A stretch of DNA of 64,000 nt. Origin: Butyrivibrio fibrisolvens 16/4. Its GTDB lineage: Bacteria; Bacillota; Clostridia; Lachnospirales; Lachnospiraceae. The stretch's first letter is position 1. Each line of letters starts with the position of its first letter. Location: positions 1,931,906-1,995,905 of the forward strand of contig FP929036.1 of the NCBI GenBank assembly GCA_000209815.1. Reading direction: 5' to 3'. Of the stretch, positions 17,485 to 26,274 are shown piece by piece. The translations under genes were made by a program, and so were the position numbers. The notes under the pieces are model-generated. The model had not been told where the DNA came from. It made no database searches and saw only the letters and a program-made list of their open reading frames with translations.

Positions 17485-19017
17485 TTAGGCCTCCTCCCAG
17501 TACTTTTTATCTAAGCCTCTGTAAAGAATGGCCTCCTGTAAATGAATACGGCCTATATTTTCACTGCCATCCAAATCTGCAATGGTTCTGGCTACCTTTA
17601 GAGTCTTATGGTAGGTTCTGGCTGTAAGACTATATTTATCATACATTTCCTCCATATATTCCAGATCTTCAGCAGACAGTGGACAGAATTTTTCAATGAG
17701 ATTGCTAGGAAGCTGACTATTAAATCTAAACCCGTACCCTTTATATCTATTTCGTTGAATCTCATGAGCCTTTACCACTCGTTCTCGTATGTTAGCGGAG
17801 CTTTCATTATCCTGCTTCCTATTTAACATCCCAAAATTCAGGGTAGGTGCCTCCGAGCAAATGTCTATTCTATCTAGCAATGGCTGTGAAATCTTGTTTA
17901 AATAGCGCTGTATGGATAAACGTGTACAATGACAGCGATTTAGATCCGGATAATATCCGCAGGAACACGGATTCATTGCCGCCACCAGCATAAAATCTGC
18001 CGGGAATGTAAAGCTTCCTGTAGCTCGGGATATATTTACCTTTTTATCCTCTAACGGCTGTCTAAGGATTTCCAGTGTGGATTTGGAAAACTCTGTAAGC
18101 TCATCCAGGAATAAAACTCCACCATGGGCCAAGGAAATCTCTCCTGGCTTAGGAACCTGTCCGCCACCTACAAGTCCCTGTGGAGATACAGTATGGTGAG
18201 GACTTCTAAAAGGTCTGTTTTTGATTAATCCCATTCTCTCATCGAACTTACCAGATACAGAATATATCTTTGAAAGCTCCATCTGCTCCTCTGAATCCAT
18301 AGGAGGCAGTATAGATGGAATGCATTTTGAAATCATTGATTTACCTGCACCCGGAGGACCAACCATTAAAAGATTATGCATTCCAGACACAGCAACCTCG
18401 CAGGCACGCCTAAGGGCCTGTTGTCCGTTAATCATGGAAAAGTCATAGGATTCCTCTTTTACAACTTCTCTAAAATTAGCCTGAGGAATCTCCTCCATAT
18501 GAAAGTCGCCCTGATTAAGAAGCTCTATAACATCCTTCAGCTGCTTTACTCCTATAGTGACAATATCAGGAACTAGTCTTGCCTCTAATAAATTATCCTG
18601 TGGAACGATAACAATATCCAAATTGTTCTTCTTTGCCTCGATTACCATGGATAACACGCCATTTACAGGCTGAATTTTGCCATCTAAGGCAATTTCTCCA
18701 CACAGGCATATATTCGCCAGGCTTTCACAGTTTATTATCCCTATAGCCGATAAAATGGCTACTGCAATGGGTAAATCAAATCCTGCTCCTGTTTTTCTAA
18801 TACTTGCTGGTGATAAATTTACTGTAATTCGTTTGATAGGCAAGGTATAGCCTTCATTTTTGAGAGCAGCTCTCACACGCTCTCTAGCCTCCTTAACCTC
18901 AGACGAAAGATATCCCACCATGTCAAACATGGGCATACCTTCAGAAATATCTGCTTCTACAGATATGATTTTAGAATCGATACCAAAAATGGTAGCGGTT
19001 TTAACTGTACTATACAA
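17485..19017 (-). CDS. comM: YifB/ComM-family Mg-chelatase-like AAA+ ATPase
   Basis: ComM-type helicases help branch migration when incoming DNA integrates during natural transformation. The 510-aa length is standard. The N-terminal Lon-protease-like ChlI domain shows VEADISEGMPMFDMVGY and ITVNLSPASIRKTGAGFDLPIAVAIL. Walker A is MVGPPGAGKSM (about 216–226) and the Walker B region is HGGVLFLDELTEF. The family cysteines lie in AMNPCSCGYY...CHCT. It is translationally coupled to dprA, its usual partner, which supports a role in DNA uptake. Confidence 0.93.
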   Translation of the reverse strand: MYSTVKTATIFGIDSKIISVEADISEGMPMFDMVGYLSSEVKEARERVRAALKNEGYTLPIKRITVNLSPASIRKTGAGFDLPIAVAILSAIGIINCESLANICLCGEIALDGKIQPVNGVLSMVIEAKKNNLDIVIVPQDNLLEARLVPDIVTIGVKQLKDVIELLNQGDFHMEEIPQANFREVVKEESYDFSMINGQQALRRACEVAVSGMHNLLMVGPPGAGKSMISKCIPSILPPMDSEEQMELSKIYSVSGKFDERMGLIKNRPFRSPHHTVSPQGLVGGGQVPKPGEISLAHGGVLFLDELTEFSKSTLEILRQPLEDKKVNISRATGSFTFPADFMLVAAMNPCSCGYYPDLNRCHCTRLSIQRYLNKISQPLLDRIDICSEAPTLNFGMLNRKQDNESSANIRERVVKAHEIQRNRYKGYGFRFNSQLPSNLIEKFCPLSAEDLEYMEEMYDKYSLTARTYHKTLKVARTIADLDGSENIGRIHLQEAILYRGLDKKYWEEA

Positions 19018-19053
19018 TTTATTATTCTGGGGAAATATTTGAATATGTAAAAA

Positions 19054-19082
19054 GACAGGGGTTATGTTAACATACCCCTGTC
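19054..19082 (-). terminator. Terminator after trpS
   Basis: GACAGGGG paired with CCCCTGTC, with an inner palindrome around GTTAAC, followed on the minus strand by TTTTTAC. It lies 12 nt past the trpS stop and 36 nt before the comM start. Confidence 0.85.
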
Positions 19083-19094
19083 ATAAAATCAATA

Positions 19095-20102
19095 TTATCT
19101 GATACGCTCTGTAAGGCCAAGCTTCTTGTGAACCTTACGTAATGTCTTGTTTGCAAAATATGAAGCCTTCTCTGCATTTTCCTTGATGCATTCGTCGATA
19201 AATGCCTTATCCTTTTCAAGCTCAGCGCATCTTTCGTGGAATGGAGCAAGCATATCTGCAACAGACTCTCCAACTGCAAGCTTGAAATCGCCGTAGCCCT
19301 TACCCTCAAACTCCTTAGCGATTTCATCCATAGTCTTTCCTGTAACAACACCATAGATTTCCATAAGATTTGATACTCCAGGCTTGTTTTCTGTATCGTA
19401 GCGAACCTCAGCATCAGAATCTGTAACAGCCTTCTTAAACTTACGAATGATTGTATCTCTGTCATCTACAAGATAGATTGTAGCATTAACATTTTCGTCT
19501 GACTTTGACATCTTCTTTGTAGGCTCTGCAAGAGACATAATTCTAGCGCCTGTCTTTGGGAAATATCCCTCTGGAATAGTAAATACATCACCATAGATGT
19601 TATTGAAGCGCTCTGCCACGTCACGGCAAATCTCAAGGTGCTGCTTCTGATCGGCACCGATAGGAACTAAATCAGCCTGATATAAAAGAATATCTGCTGC
19701 CATAAGTGCTGGGTATGTAAATAAGCCGGCATTGATATTATCAGCGTGCTTTGCAGACTTGTCCTTAAACTGAGTCATACGATTAAGCTCACCCATATAT
19801 GTGAAGCAATCAAGTACCCAGCCAAGCTCTGCGTGAGCAGATACATGAGACTGGAAGTAAATGCAGTTTTTCTTTGGGTCAAGACCTGCTGCCACGTACT
19901 GTGTATAAATTCGTCTTGCGTTCTGTCTAAATTCTGTAGGATTCTGACGTACTGTAAGTGAGTGTAAATCCATTACACCAAAGAAGCAATCGTACTCCTC
20001 GTGTAAATTAACCCAGTTTTTTAGGGCTCCAATATAATTTCCAATGGTAAGCTTTCCTGTAGCCTGCATACCTGAATATAAAACTTTTCTTTCCTTTTCC
20101 AT
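19095..20102 (-). CDS. trpS: Tryptophanyl-tRNA synthetase
   Basis: Charges tRNA-Trp. The 335-aa class I synthetase has the HIGH-like TGKLTIGNYIGALKNW (about 16–31), the Trp-family segment GVMDLHSLT, GADQKQHLE, and KMSKS in PTKKMSKSDEN. GGAAAAGGAAAG upstream forms the ribosome site. It is downstream of a DUF5662 gene and a GlgX-like gene, 18 nt after the former, so it is probably transcribed with them. Confidence 0.96.
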   Translation of the reverse strand: MEKERKVLYSGMQATGKLTIGNYIGALKNWVNLHEEYDCFFGVMDLHSLTVRQNPTEFRQNARRIYTQYVAAGLDPKKNCIYFQSHVSAHAELGWVLDCFTYMGELNRMTQFKDKSAKHADNINAGLFTYPALMAADILLYQADLVPIGADQKQHLEICRDVAERFNNIYGDVFTIPEGYFPKTGARIMSLAEPTKKMSKSDENVNATIYLVDDRDTIIRKFKKAVTDSDAEVRYDTENKPGVSNLMEIYGVVTGKTMDEIAKEFEGKGYGDFKLAVGESVADMLAPFHERCAELEKDKAFIDECIKENAEKASYFANKTLRKVHKKLGLTERIR

Positions 20103-20120
20103 AATAACTATATCTCCAAA

Positions 20121-20657
20121 TTACTTTTTATTTTTTAGTATTTCTCTTCTGATGTAATCGTTTGTAGCCTCTTCACCGTGGTCTGCCAGGTAGTGAAGCA
20201 TACTCTCTAATAGCTTTGCAGTATTAGCGTGCATAAGATATTTGCCCTTGCCCTTTTCGTAGTATTCAAGGGCGCTTCTATCTGTATAAGCATCCTTCTG
20301 ATAATTTTTGCAGGCAGCAACTCTATCGCAATACATTTCCACTACGTAATTTACAGGCATTTCCATACCTGTCATACCGTGATGCTCATCAAGTCCGTAA
20401 TCAATCCAATACTCAAAATGGTGTTTGTTACGTCCCTTGTGATGAAGCCAGGCCATTGATACACCTGTAGCTTCTCTTTCTGCATTATTAGGACTTTTGT
20501 CTCCCTGATAGTATTTTGCCCCTACGGAAAACTCCGTCCAAGAATATTTTGATAAATCATGTAAGAGCCCCTGCTTATAGAGACCTACAGCAAAGCATCC
20601 CTTCATAACTAAATGTCTATGATTTGTGATTGTTTTAAAATGTTCCCAAGCCTTCAT
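20121..20657 (-). CDS. DUF5662 family protein
   Basis: A 178-aa protein of unknown function resembling the DUF5662 family. It is rich in His, Tyr and Trp: HFKTITNHRHLVMKGC, LLHDLSKYSWTEF, AWLHHKGRNKHHFEYWIDYG. The spaced H...HD...H pattern (HRH, LHDLSKYS, HHKGRNKHH) resembles HD-type metal-binding proteins, but I cannot assign an activity. It has no signal peptide or membrane helix. It starts 15 nt after the GlgX-like gene and ends 18 nt before trpS, so the three probably form one operon. Confidence 0.72.
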   Translation of the reverse strand: MKAWEHFKTITNHRHLVMKGCFAVGLYKQGLLHDLSKYSWTEFSVGAKYYQGDKSPNNAEREATGVSMAWLHHKGRNKHHFEYWIDYGLDEHHGMTGMEMPVNYVVEMYCDRVAACKNYQKDAYTDRSALEYYEKGKGKYLMHANTAKLLESMLHYLADHGEEATNDYIRREILKNKK

Positions 20658-20672
20658 GAATAACTCCTAGTC

Positions 20673-22526
20673 TTACTTCTTTTCGTATTTGATTCCCACA
20701 AGCACACTGATAGAACTTCCTGGAACCTTAATAGACTGTTGGTCATGTATAGGTTTTGGAGAAAAATCACTATCTGCATCGAATTCAGCTGTATTGAAGC
20801 AAAGACGCCATCGTTTTCCCGGTGCCAAAAGTGGAAGTGCCATATCCACACTATCATAATGGAAGTTGTAGCAAACAAATACATCTTCCTTTTCATTTGC
20901 ATAAGCACCATTATAGAGAACCCCCAGAGCCTTTTGCTCTTCTCCTATGCTCATCATCCAAGGCTCGGAGCCGTGGAAGGACATATCCGGAAGGCCAAGG
21001 TGTTTATAATCATTCATGTAGAATGGCGTCTCACCTCTAAGGCACTTGTGCTTCTTTCTGAACTCAATTAACTGGATAACAAAGCTCTGCAAAGCATTCT
21101 TGCTCTTGTTCTTTTGAAACATAGTGTAGCCTGTCTTGTTATCCTGGCAATAAGGATTATTATTGCCCTCATGGGTGGCTGCCATTTCATCCGCAGCAAC
21201 AATAAGTGGTACGCTTTGGGACATAAAAAGTGCAGCAAAGGCATTTCTCATTTCCCTGAAGCGATTAGCATTAATCACTTTATTTGTGGTCTTTCCTTCT
21301 ATGCCATAGTTGAAGGAATAGTTGTTGTTTGTACCGTCTCTATTGTCCTCGCCATTGTCATAATTGTGCTTTTCCCCATATGAGTACGAATCCCATAAAG
21401 AAAAGCCATTGACATTAGCCATATAATTTACAAAGCCATAGGAAGCATTCTGTCTTCGCATATGATTTGCAAACTGTACCATACTACCATTCATATGATT
21501 TTGAATCTGACGGGTAACATTCATAAATGAATCATTGTAGATAAATAAATGCTTTTTGCCTGATTCACTGCAAAGAATCTCCTCTGGAATAAATTCGTAG
21601 AAAATCTTTGTATCAGAAAGGTATGGCTCTGCAGCAATCTGCTCTATAGGCGCATTGCAGCCTACAATGTGAAATCCATCAATATGGAAATATCTAACAT
21701 AATATTTAAGGCAATCAATGTATACCTTCTGGCTAATCTCATTTGCAAAAGAAAACTCCATAATAGCCTCAAGTCCATTAGCATGGAGAGTGCTAACAAG
21801 AGCTCTCAAGCCCTCTGCCGCGCTTCCTGCGCCGCCAAAATAAGAAGCCTTTGGAGCAAAATAATTAGCCAGACCAAAACCCCAGTAATTATTCTTACCT
21901 GTATATTCTAATGTATCTACCATTTTGCCCTTAGGAGAAATGATAGTCTTAGTCTCTAAAAACAACTCGTCGAAATCATAAAGAGGCATAAACTCAATGC
22001 TTGTCACTCCAAGCTTTTTGAGGTATGAAAGCTTAGAAAGCATGCCCTTATAAGTGCCAATTTTAGAATCTGCCATAGAAAATCCAGCAGTAAAGCCACG
22101 TAAATGCAGCTTGTATAAAACCATATCCGAAGGCGCTATATCAACAGAAGTATCCTTCCAATCCTTCTCGATATGGGAAATGCCAGAATAAACCTTGTAA
22201 GAAAGCCTTGATCTGGTTTTGGCATCGCCCCATGTATCTCTTCCTACTACGGCAGTAGCATAAGGATCCACATAGGATTTGTGGTCCTCTCTTAAGAGAT
22301 AGCAGATTTCATCTGGATTAATACCTGAAACCTTTACAGAATAAACTGACCCAATGGCATAATCCTTGGAAATATCTATTAAAAACAATTGTTTATAAGT
22401 GGATTTGTCGAATAAAATGATGGAGACCTTCTCCGAAGATGGCTTTACAGAAAAAGTAAAGATAACCGCATCCCTTCCACTGATTCGTGGACCATATTCC
22501 CCAAAATCTCCTCTTGAAATGTTCAT
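20673..22526 (-). CDS. GlgX/isoamylase-like GH13 protein with lost catalytic residues (probable pseudoenzyme)
   Basis: A 617-aa protein clearly related to glycogen debranching enzymes. It has an N-terminal CBM48-like domain (1–125), a TIM barrel and a retained GlgX signature YGEKHNYDNGEDNRDGTNNN (383–402). The catalytic motifs have decayed. Region I DVVxNH is EFSFANE (about 256–262). Region II GFRxD is GFHIV (about 284–288), so the arginine and nucleophile aspartate are gone. Region IV HDGF is VNGF (about 372–375). Only the region III glutamate (FYEFIPEE) remains. The frame is long and undamaged, so it is under selection, probably as a glycan-binding or regulatory protein. It shares an operon with the DUF5662 gene and trpS, and is divergent from DUF1292. 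Confidence 0.85.
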   Translation of the reverse strand: MNISRGDFGEYGPRISGRDAVIFTFSVKPSSEKVSIILFDKSTYKQLFLIDISKDYAIGSVYSVKVSGINPDEICYLLREDHKSYVDPYATAVVGRDTWGDAKTRSRLSYKVYSGISHIEKDWKDTSVDIAPSDMVLYKLHLRGFTAGFSMADSKIGTYKGMLSKLSYLKKLGVTSIEFMPLYDFDELFLETKTIISPKGKMVDTLEYTGKNNYWGFGLANYFAPKASYFGGAGSAAEGLRALVSTLHANGLEAIMEFSFANEISQKVYIDCLKYYVRYFHIDGFHIVGCNAPIEQIAAEPYLSDTKIFYEFIPEEILCSESGKKHLFIYNDSFMNVTRQIQNHMNGSMVQFANHMRRQNASYGFVNYMANVNGFSLWDSYSYGEKHNYDNGEDNRDGTNNNYSFNYGIEGKTTNKVINANRFREMRNAFAALFMSQSVPLIVAADEMAATHEGNNNPYCQDNKTGYTMFQKNKSKNALQSFVIQLIEFRKKHKCLRGETPFYMNDYKHLGLPDMSFHGSEPWMMSIGEEQKALGVLYNGAYANEKEDVFVCYNFHYDSVDMALPLLAPGKRWRLCFNTAEFDADSDFSPKPIHDQQSIKVPGSSISVLVGIKYEKK

Positions 22527-22584
22527 AATAAGCCCCGTTTTCTTGTGAGTTGTGTAATAATCGGCTGAAATATCAAAAAAACAC

Positions 22585-22613
22585 TAGACATCGCCATTGC
22601 TGAATTATATCAT
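22585..22613 (+). promoter_or_regulatory. SigA promoter candidate for the DUF1292 gene
   Basis: TAGACA (22585–22590), 17-nt spacer, TATCAT (22608–22613), each one mismatch from consensus, 44 nt before the ATG at 22657. AAAAGGAG supplies the ribosome site. Confidence 0.6.
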
Positions 22614-22656
22614 AAGGACAGTTCTTAAACAAATATTATCTTAAAAGGAGTATAAG

Positions 22657-22968
22657 ATGGACGAGAATCAGGTTTTCCCAGTAGACAATGAGGATGATGA
22701 CGTAGTAGTAACTTTAAATTTAGATGACGGTTCAGAAGTGACTTGCGAAATCCTTACTATATTCGATGTTAATGATCAGGATTATATTGTTTTGCTTCCA
22801 CTTGATAAGAAGGGTGAGCCAAACCAGGACGGAGAAGTTTACATCTATCGTTATTTTGAAGATGAAACAGGTGCTCCATCCCTTGACAACATCGATTCTG
22901 ATGAGGAATACGAGGCAGTAGCAAAGCGCTTCGACGAAATCTGCGAAGAGGATTTTGATGAAGAATAA
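22657..22968 (+). CDS. DUF1292 family small acidic protein
   Basis: A 103-aa, very acidic protein of the DUF1292 (YrzB) family, common in Firmicutes and of unknown function. Family core: VVVTLNLDDGSEVTCEILTIFDVNDQDYIVLLPLD (about 15–49) and EVYIYRYFED. No cysteine motif, signal peptide or membrane segment. It is monocistronic with its own promoter and a strong terminator, and divergent from the GlgX-like operon. It converges on the UvrD-like gene with 2 nt between the stops. Confidence 0.85.
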   Translation: MDENQVFPVDNEDDDVVVTLNLDDGSEVTCEILTIFDVNDQDYIVLLPLDKKGEPNQDGEVYIYRYFEDETGAPSLDNIDSDEEYEAVAKRFDEICEEDFDEE

Positions 22969-22970
22969 CT

Positions 22971-24668
22971 CTATATTTTCATTTCACTTAAAAATCGGGA
23001 CTTGTCCCGATTTTTTTTATTGTTATAGGTTATGGACAGGTTTTTCTTGCATCTGGTAATGCCAACATAAAAAAGCCTTCTCTCCCCTTCCATTTCCTCT
23101 CTGGTTTCAGCCTTACTATTCGGAATGATACCATCATTTACAGCTATAATAAAGACATTTTCAAATTCTAGTCCCTTGCTGGAATGTAGGGTGTACAGGC
23201 CCACTTTACCTGTTTTATCCACATTTCTGTTCTTATTCTCATAGTCAATTTTCAGTCTAAGAATGTTTAATTTATCAATGGCCTGTCGTACAGTTCTGCA
23301 CTCCCTAAAAACCTCTGTGATAAAGTCTAATACATCCCTGTATTCGGAATAATCAACCTGTTTTTTAACAGCTTCCTCGGCTAGAAAAGTATCGTATCCC
23401 ATGGCTCTTCTAATGTAGCTGATGGCCGCAACAGCATTCATTTTCCCGATAAGCTCTATATCAGCCCAAAGGGCTTCTACTGTTCTGTAATTCCCCGGAT
23501 TTATTTTATAAAAATCAAGCATTGCTCTTTTTTCAGCGCCCCGCTCTACAGATTGTCTGTGTAAAAACCTGTTGGGACGATTTAAAATGGCAAGCATCCT
23601 TGCCTTCGTGATATTTCCAAGGGCCAGCTGAAAGTAGTTTTCTATATCACTAATTATAAAATGGGTATATACATTAGGCATTTGCTCCTTTAGATAGAAA
23701 GGGATATCGCTACTTACCAGCCTATCTACCACATATCTGGCATCAGAGTGATTACGGTATAGCACAGCTATTTCATCAAGGCTTACTCCTTTTTCTCTTA
23801 GCTTACATATGCTGTTAATAATATAATCAGCCTCTTCTTCAGGAGAATTTCTTTCTAATACCTGAATACTCCCCTCTGGTGTAGTACTCTTTATATCCTT
23901 TGGAAATCTATTTTTGTTTACACCAATAAGACTGCCTGCAGCAGTCACAATGTTCTTGGGATTTCTGTAGTTGTAATCAAGGATTATCTTTGTGGCATCA
24001 GGATAGATTTCCATAAAATCCTGCATCATCTTTGGATTTGCTCCTCTAAATCCGTAGATTGATTGGTCGTCATCACCGACACAAAAAAGATTATTAGTCT
24101 TTGCAGATAGCATAAGGATAAGCTGAAACTGTAAATCATTCATATCCTGCATTTCATCCACAAGAAAATATGTGAATCTATCCTGCCATTTGGTAAGTAC
24201 CTGTGGCCGCTGCAAAAATAGCTGATGTGCCTTTGTAAGCATATCATCAAAATCTAAAACGTGATATTTATCCTTTAAAAACTGATACTTTTTAGGGATT
24301 TCAGCTTCATCCTCTCCTGCTAAATGCATGGCCTCTCTATAGACTCTTTCTTTGGCTGCTCCCATAATGATGTCGCAGTTTTTGTAGCCTAATTCTTTTT
24401 GTATAATTCCCCAAAATAAAGAATGGAACGTTCCAAAGGTCACCGGAGCTCTCTCCTCTGATAACCTTTCGAAACGTTCCTTCATTTCAATAGCTGCAGC
24501 CTTGGTAAATGTGATAACCAAGACCTCGTTTGCTGGTACACCAGAATTTATAAGCTCCTTAACCCTCTGTGTCAAAACCGCAGTCTTTCCACTACCTGGG
24601 CCTGCTATAACAAGACATGGCCCTTCCTTGTGGAAAACAGCCTGCCTTTGTGGGGCATTAAGATTCAT
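22971..24668 (-). CDS. Short UvrD/PcrA-type superfamily 1 DNA helicase
   Basis: A 3'-5' helicase of the UvrD family, probably in DNA repair or recombination. At 565 aa it is shorter than UvrD/PcrA (about 720–770). Motif I is LVIAGPGSGKTAVLTQRV (about 19–36), Ia is VLVITFTKAAAIEMKER, II is YFLVDEMQDMND, III is VGDDDQSIYGFRGA. IV–VI include YNYRNPKNIV, LYTLHSSKGLEFENVFI and EEMEGERRLFYVGITR. The Q-motif LNAPQRQAV is present. It ends soon after motif VI and lacks the Tudor-like tail of PcrA. Its last ~15 codons overlap the terminator of the convergent DUF1292 gene. Confidence 0.9.
   Translation of the reverse strand: MNLNAPQRQAVFHKEGPCLVIAGPGSGKTAVLTQRVKELINSGVPANEVLVITFTKAAAIEMKERFERLSEERAPVTFGTFHSLFWGIIQKELGYKNCDIIMGAAKERVYREAMHLAGEDEAEIPKKYQFLKDKYHVLDFDDMLTKAHQLFLQRPQVLTKWQDRFTYFLVDEMQDMNDLQFQLILMLSAKTNNLFCVGDDDQSIYGFRGANPKMMQDFMEIYPDATKIILDYNYRNPKNIVTAAGSLIGVNKNRFPKDIKSTTPEGSIQVLERNSPEEEADYIINSICKLREKGVSLDEIAVLYRNHSDARYVVDRLVSSDIPFYLKEQMPNVYTHFIISDIENYFQLALGNITKARMLAILNRPNRFLHRQSVERGAEKRAMLDFYKINPGNYRTVEALWADIELIGKMNAVAAISYIRRAMGYDTFLAEEAVKKQVDYSEYRDVLDFITEVFRECRTVRQAIDKLNILRLKIDYENKNRNVDKTGKVGLYTLHSSKGLEFENVFIIAVNDGIIPNSKAETREEMEGERRLFYVGITRCKKNLSITYNNKKNRDKSRFLSEMKI
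22992..23018 (+). terminator. DUF1292 terminator embedded in the end of the UvrD-like gene
   Basis: AAATCGGGAC-TT-GTCCCGATTT followed by eight T on the plus strand, a textbook intrinsic terminator 24 nt past the DUF1292 stop. The same bases encode the UvrD-like codons for NNKKNRDKSRF on the other strand. Confidence 0.9.
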
Positions 24669-24725
24669 AAAACTCCTCTTTGCCCGAATTCAAGATCAAC
24701 CAACAAATTAAATTTACCCTAATAA

Positions 24726-26174
24726 TTATGACAACTTTTCGATAGCTGCCTTGATACGCTTGATAGACTCTTCCTTACCAAGAATCTCCATAAGCTCTGT
24801 TGCACCACCAGGAGTCATCTGCTTTCCTGAAACAGCTGTACGTACTGGCCAGAGAACGTATCCATTCTTGTATTCGTGCTCTGCAGCAAATCCTGAAAGA
24901 AGTGCGTAAAGAGCATCATTTGAGTAATCGTCCTGTGCCTCAAGAACTGGAAGAAGCTCCTTGAGAACTGCAAGTGAAGATTCCTCATTAGTCTTCATTT
25001 TCTTGTGAGTATACATTGAGCTGTCATACTCTGGAACAGCATCAAAGAAATCAACATGATCTTTGATGTCTGGGAAGATTTCGATTCTTGTCTGAACCAT
25101 CTTTGCAATCTTCTTAAGGTCGTAATCGCCCTTGATGTATTCCTTAAGATATGGCTCAGCCATCTCGTAGAACTTGTCAAAGTCCATAGCCTTCATGTAC
25201 TCGCCGTTCATCCACTTAAGCTTTGTGATGTCGAATACTGCAGGTGACTTTGAAATACGATGATAATCAAACTCCTTAACAAGCTCCTCTAAAGAGAAAA
25301 TCTCGTTATCATTCTCTGGTGACCAACCAAGAAGAGCTACGAAGTTAACAACAGCCTCTGTAAGGAAGCCCTGCTCGATTAAATCCTCGTATGAAGAGTG
25401 GCCTGAACGCTTAGAAAGCTTCTGGTGCTCCTCGTTTGTAATAAGTGGGCAGTGAATGTATTTTGGTACTTCCCAACCAAATGCCTCGTAAAGACGATTG
25501 TACTTTGGTGATGAAGAAATGTACTCATTACCACGAACTACGTGAGTGATACCCATAAGGTGATCATCAACAACGTTTGCAAAATTGTATGTAGGATATC
25601 CATCAGACTTGATAAGAATCATATCATCAAGCTCTGCATTATCTACTGTAATCTCTCCATAAAGCTCATCTACGAATGTAGTAGTGCCTGTACGTGGATT
25701 GTTCTGACGGATAACATATGGCTTTCCAGCTGCAAGATTTGCCTCTACCTCTTCCTTTGAAAGATTAAGGCAGTGCTTGTCATAGATGTGGATTTCCTTA
25801 TCTCCGATGACCTGTTTGCACTCAGCAAGACGCTCATCATTGCAGAAGCAGTAATATGCTTCTCCTTTTTCGATGAGCTGCTTAGCGTACTCAAGGTAGA
25901 TACCAGCTGCCTGACGCTCAGACTGAACATATGGACCAACGCCCTTGTCCTTATCTGGGCCTTCGTCGTGAATAAGGCCTGTAGCTGCAAGTGTTCTGTA
26001 GATGATATCAACAGCTCCCTCTACAAGACGCTCCTGATCTGTATCTTCTATTCTAAGAAGGAAATCTCCTCCCTCGTGCTTTGCTACTAAATATGCATAA
26101 AGAGCTGTACGAAGATTACCAACGTGCATACGACCAGTTGGTGATGGTGCGAAACGTGTTCTTACTTTACTCAT
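24726..26174 (-). CDS. gltX: Glutamyl-tRNA synthetase
   Basis: Charges tRNA-Glu (and tRNA-Gln where GatCAB is used). The 482-aa class I synthetase shows [19 protein letters not shown] (HIGH motif, about 6–24), the GluRS segments [15 protein letters not shown] and [16 protein letters not shown], and the KMSKS variant [10 protein letters not shown]. The C-terminal anticodon-binding helical domain is complete, ending [23 protein letters not shown]. It is downstream of the lipoprotein/DUF4956/VTC operon and separated from it by a hairpin that could be a terminator or part of the gltX leader. Confidence 0.97.
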   Translation of the reverse strand: MSKVRTRFAPSPTGRMHVGNLRTALYAYLVAKHEGGDFLLRIEDTDQERLVEGAVDIIYRTLAATGLIHDEGPDKDKGVGPYVQSERQAAGIYLEYAKQLIEKGEAYYCFCNDERLAECKQVIGDKEIHIYDKHCLNLSKEEVEANLAAGKPYVIRQNNPRTGTTTFVDELYGEITVDNAELDDMILIKSDGYPTYNFANVVDDHLMGITHVVRGNEYISSSPKYNRLYEAFGWEVPKYIHCPLITNEEHQKLSKRSGHSSYEDLIEQGFLTEAVVNFVALLGWSPENDNEIFSLEELVKEFDYHRISKSPAVFDITKLKWMNGEYMKAMDFDKFYEMAEPYLKEYIKGDYDLKKIAKMVQTRIEIFPDIKDHVDFFDAVPEYDSSMYTHKKMKTNEESSLAVLKELLPVLEAQDDYSNDALYALLSGFAAEHEYKNGYVLWPVRTAVSGKQMTPGGATELMEILGKEESIKRIKAAIEKLS

Positions 26175-26205
26175 TTATATTTCCTCTCAATATCAAAAAT
26201 AAACT

Positions 26206-26231
26206 AAGGACTGCAAAAATCCGCAGTCCTT
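26206..26231 (-). terminator. Hairpin between the beta-helix lipoprotein gene and gltX
   Basis: A 9-bp stem AAGGACTGC / GCAGTCCTT with a loop of about 8 nt, followed on the minus strand by AGTTTATTTTT. It probably terminates the upstream operon. A TTGAAA–16 nt–TAAAAT promoter-like pair (26236–26263) lies just upstream, so it could also be a 5' hairpin of the gltX transcript. Confidence 0.65.
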
Positions 26232-26274
26232 AATTATTTTATACCAATTTCTATTTTTTTCAAGTAGTTGATTC

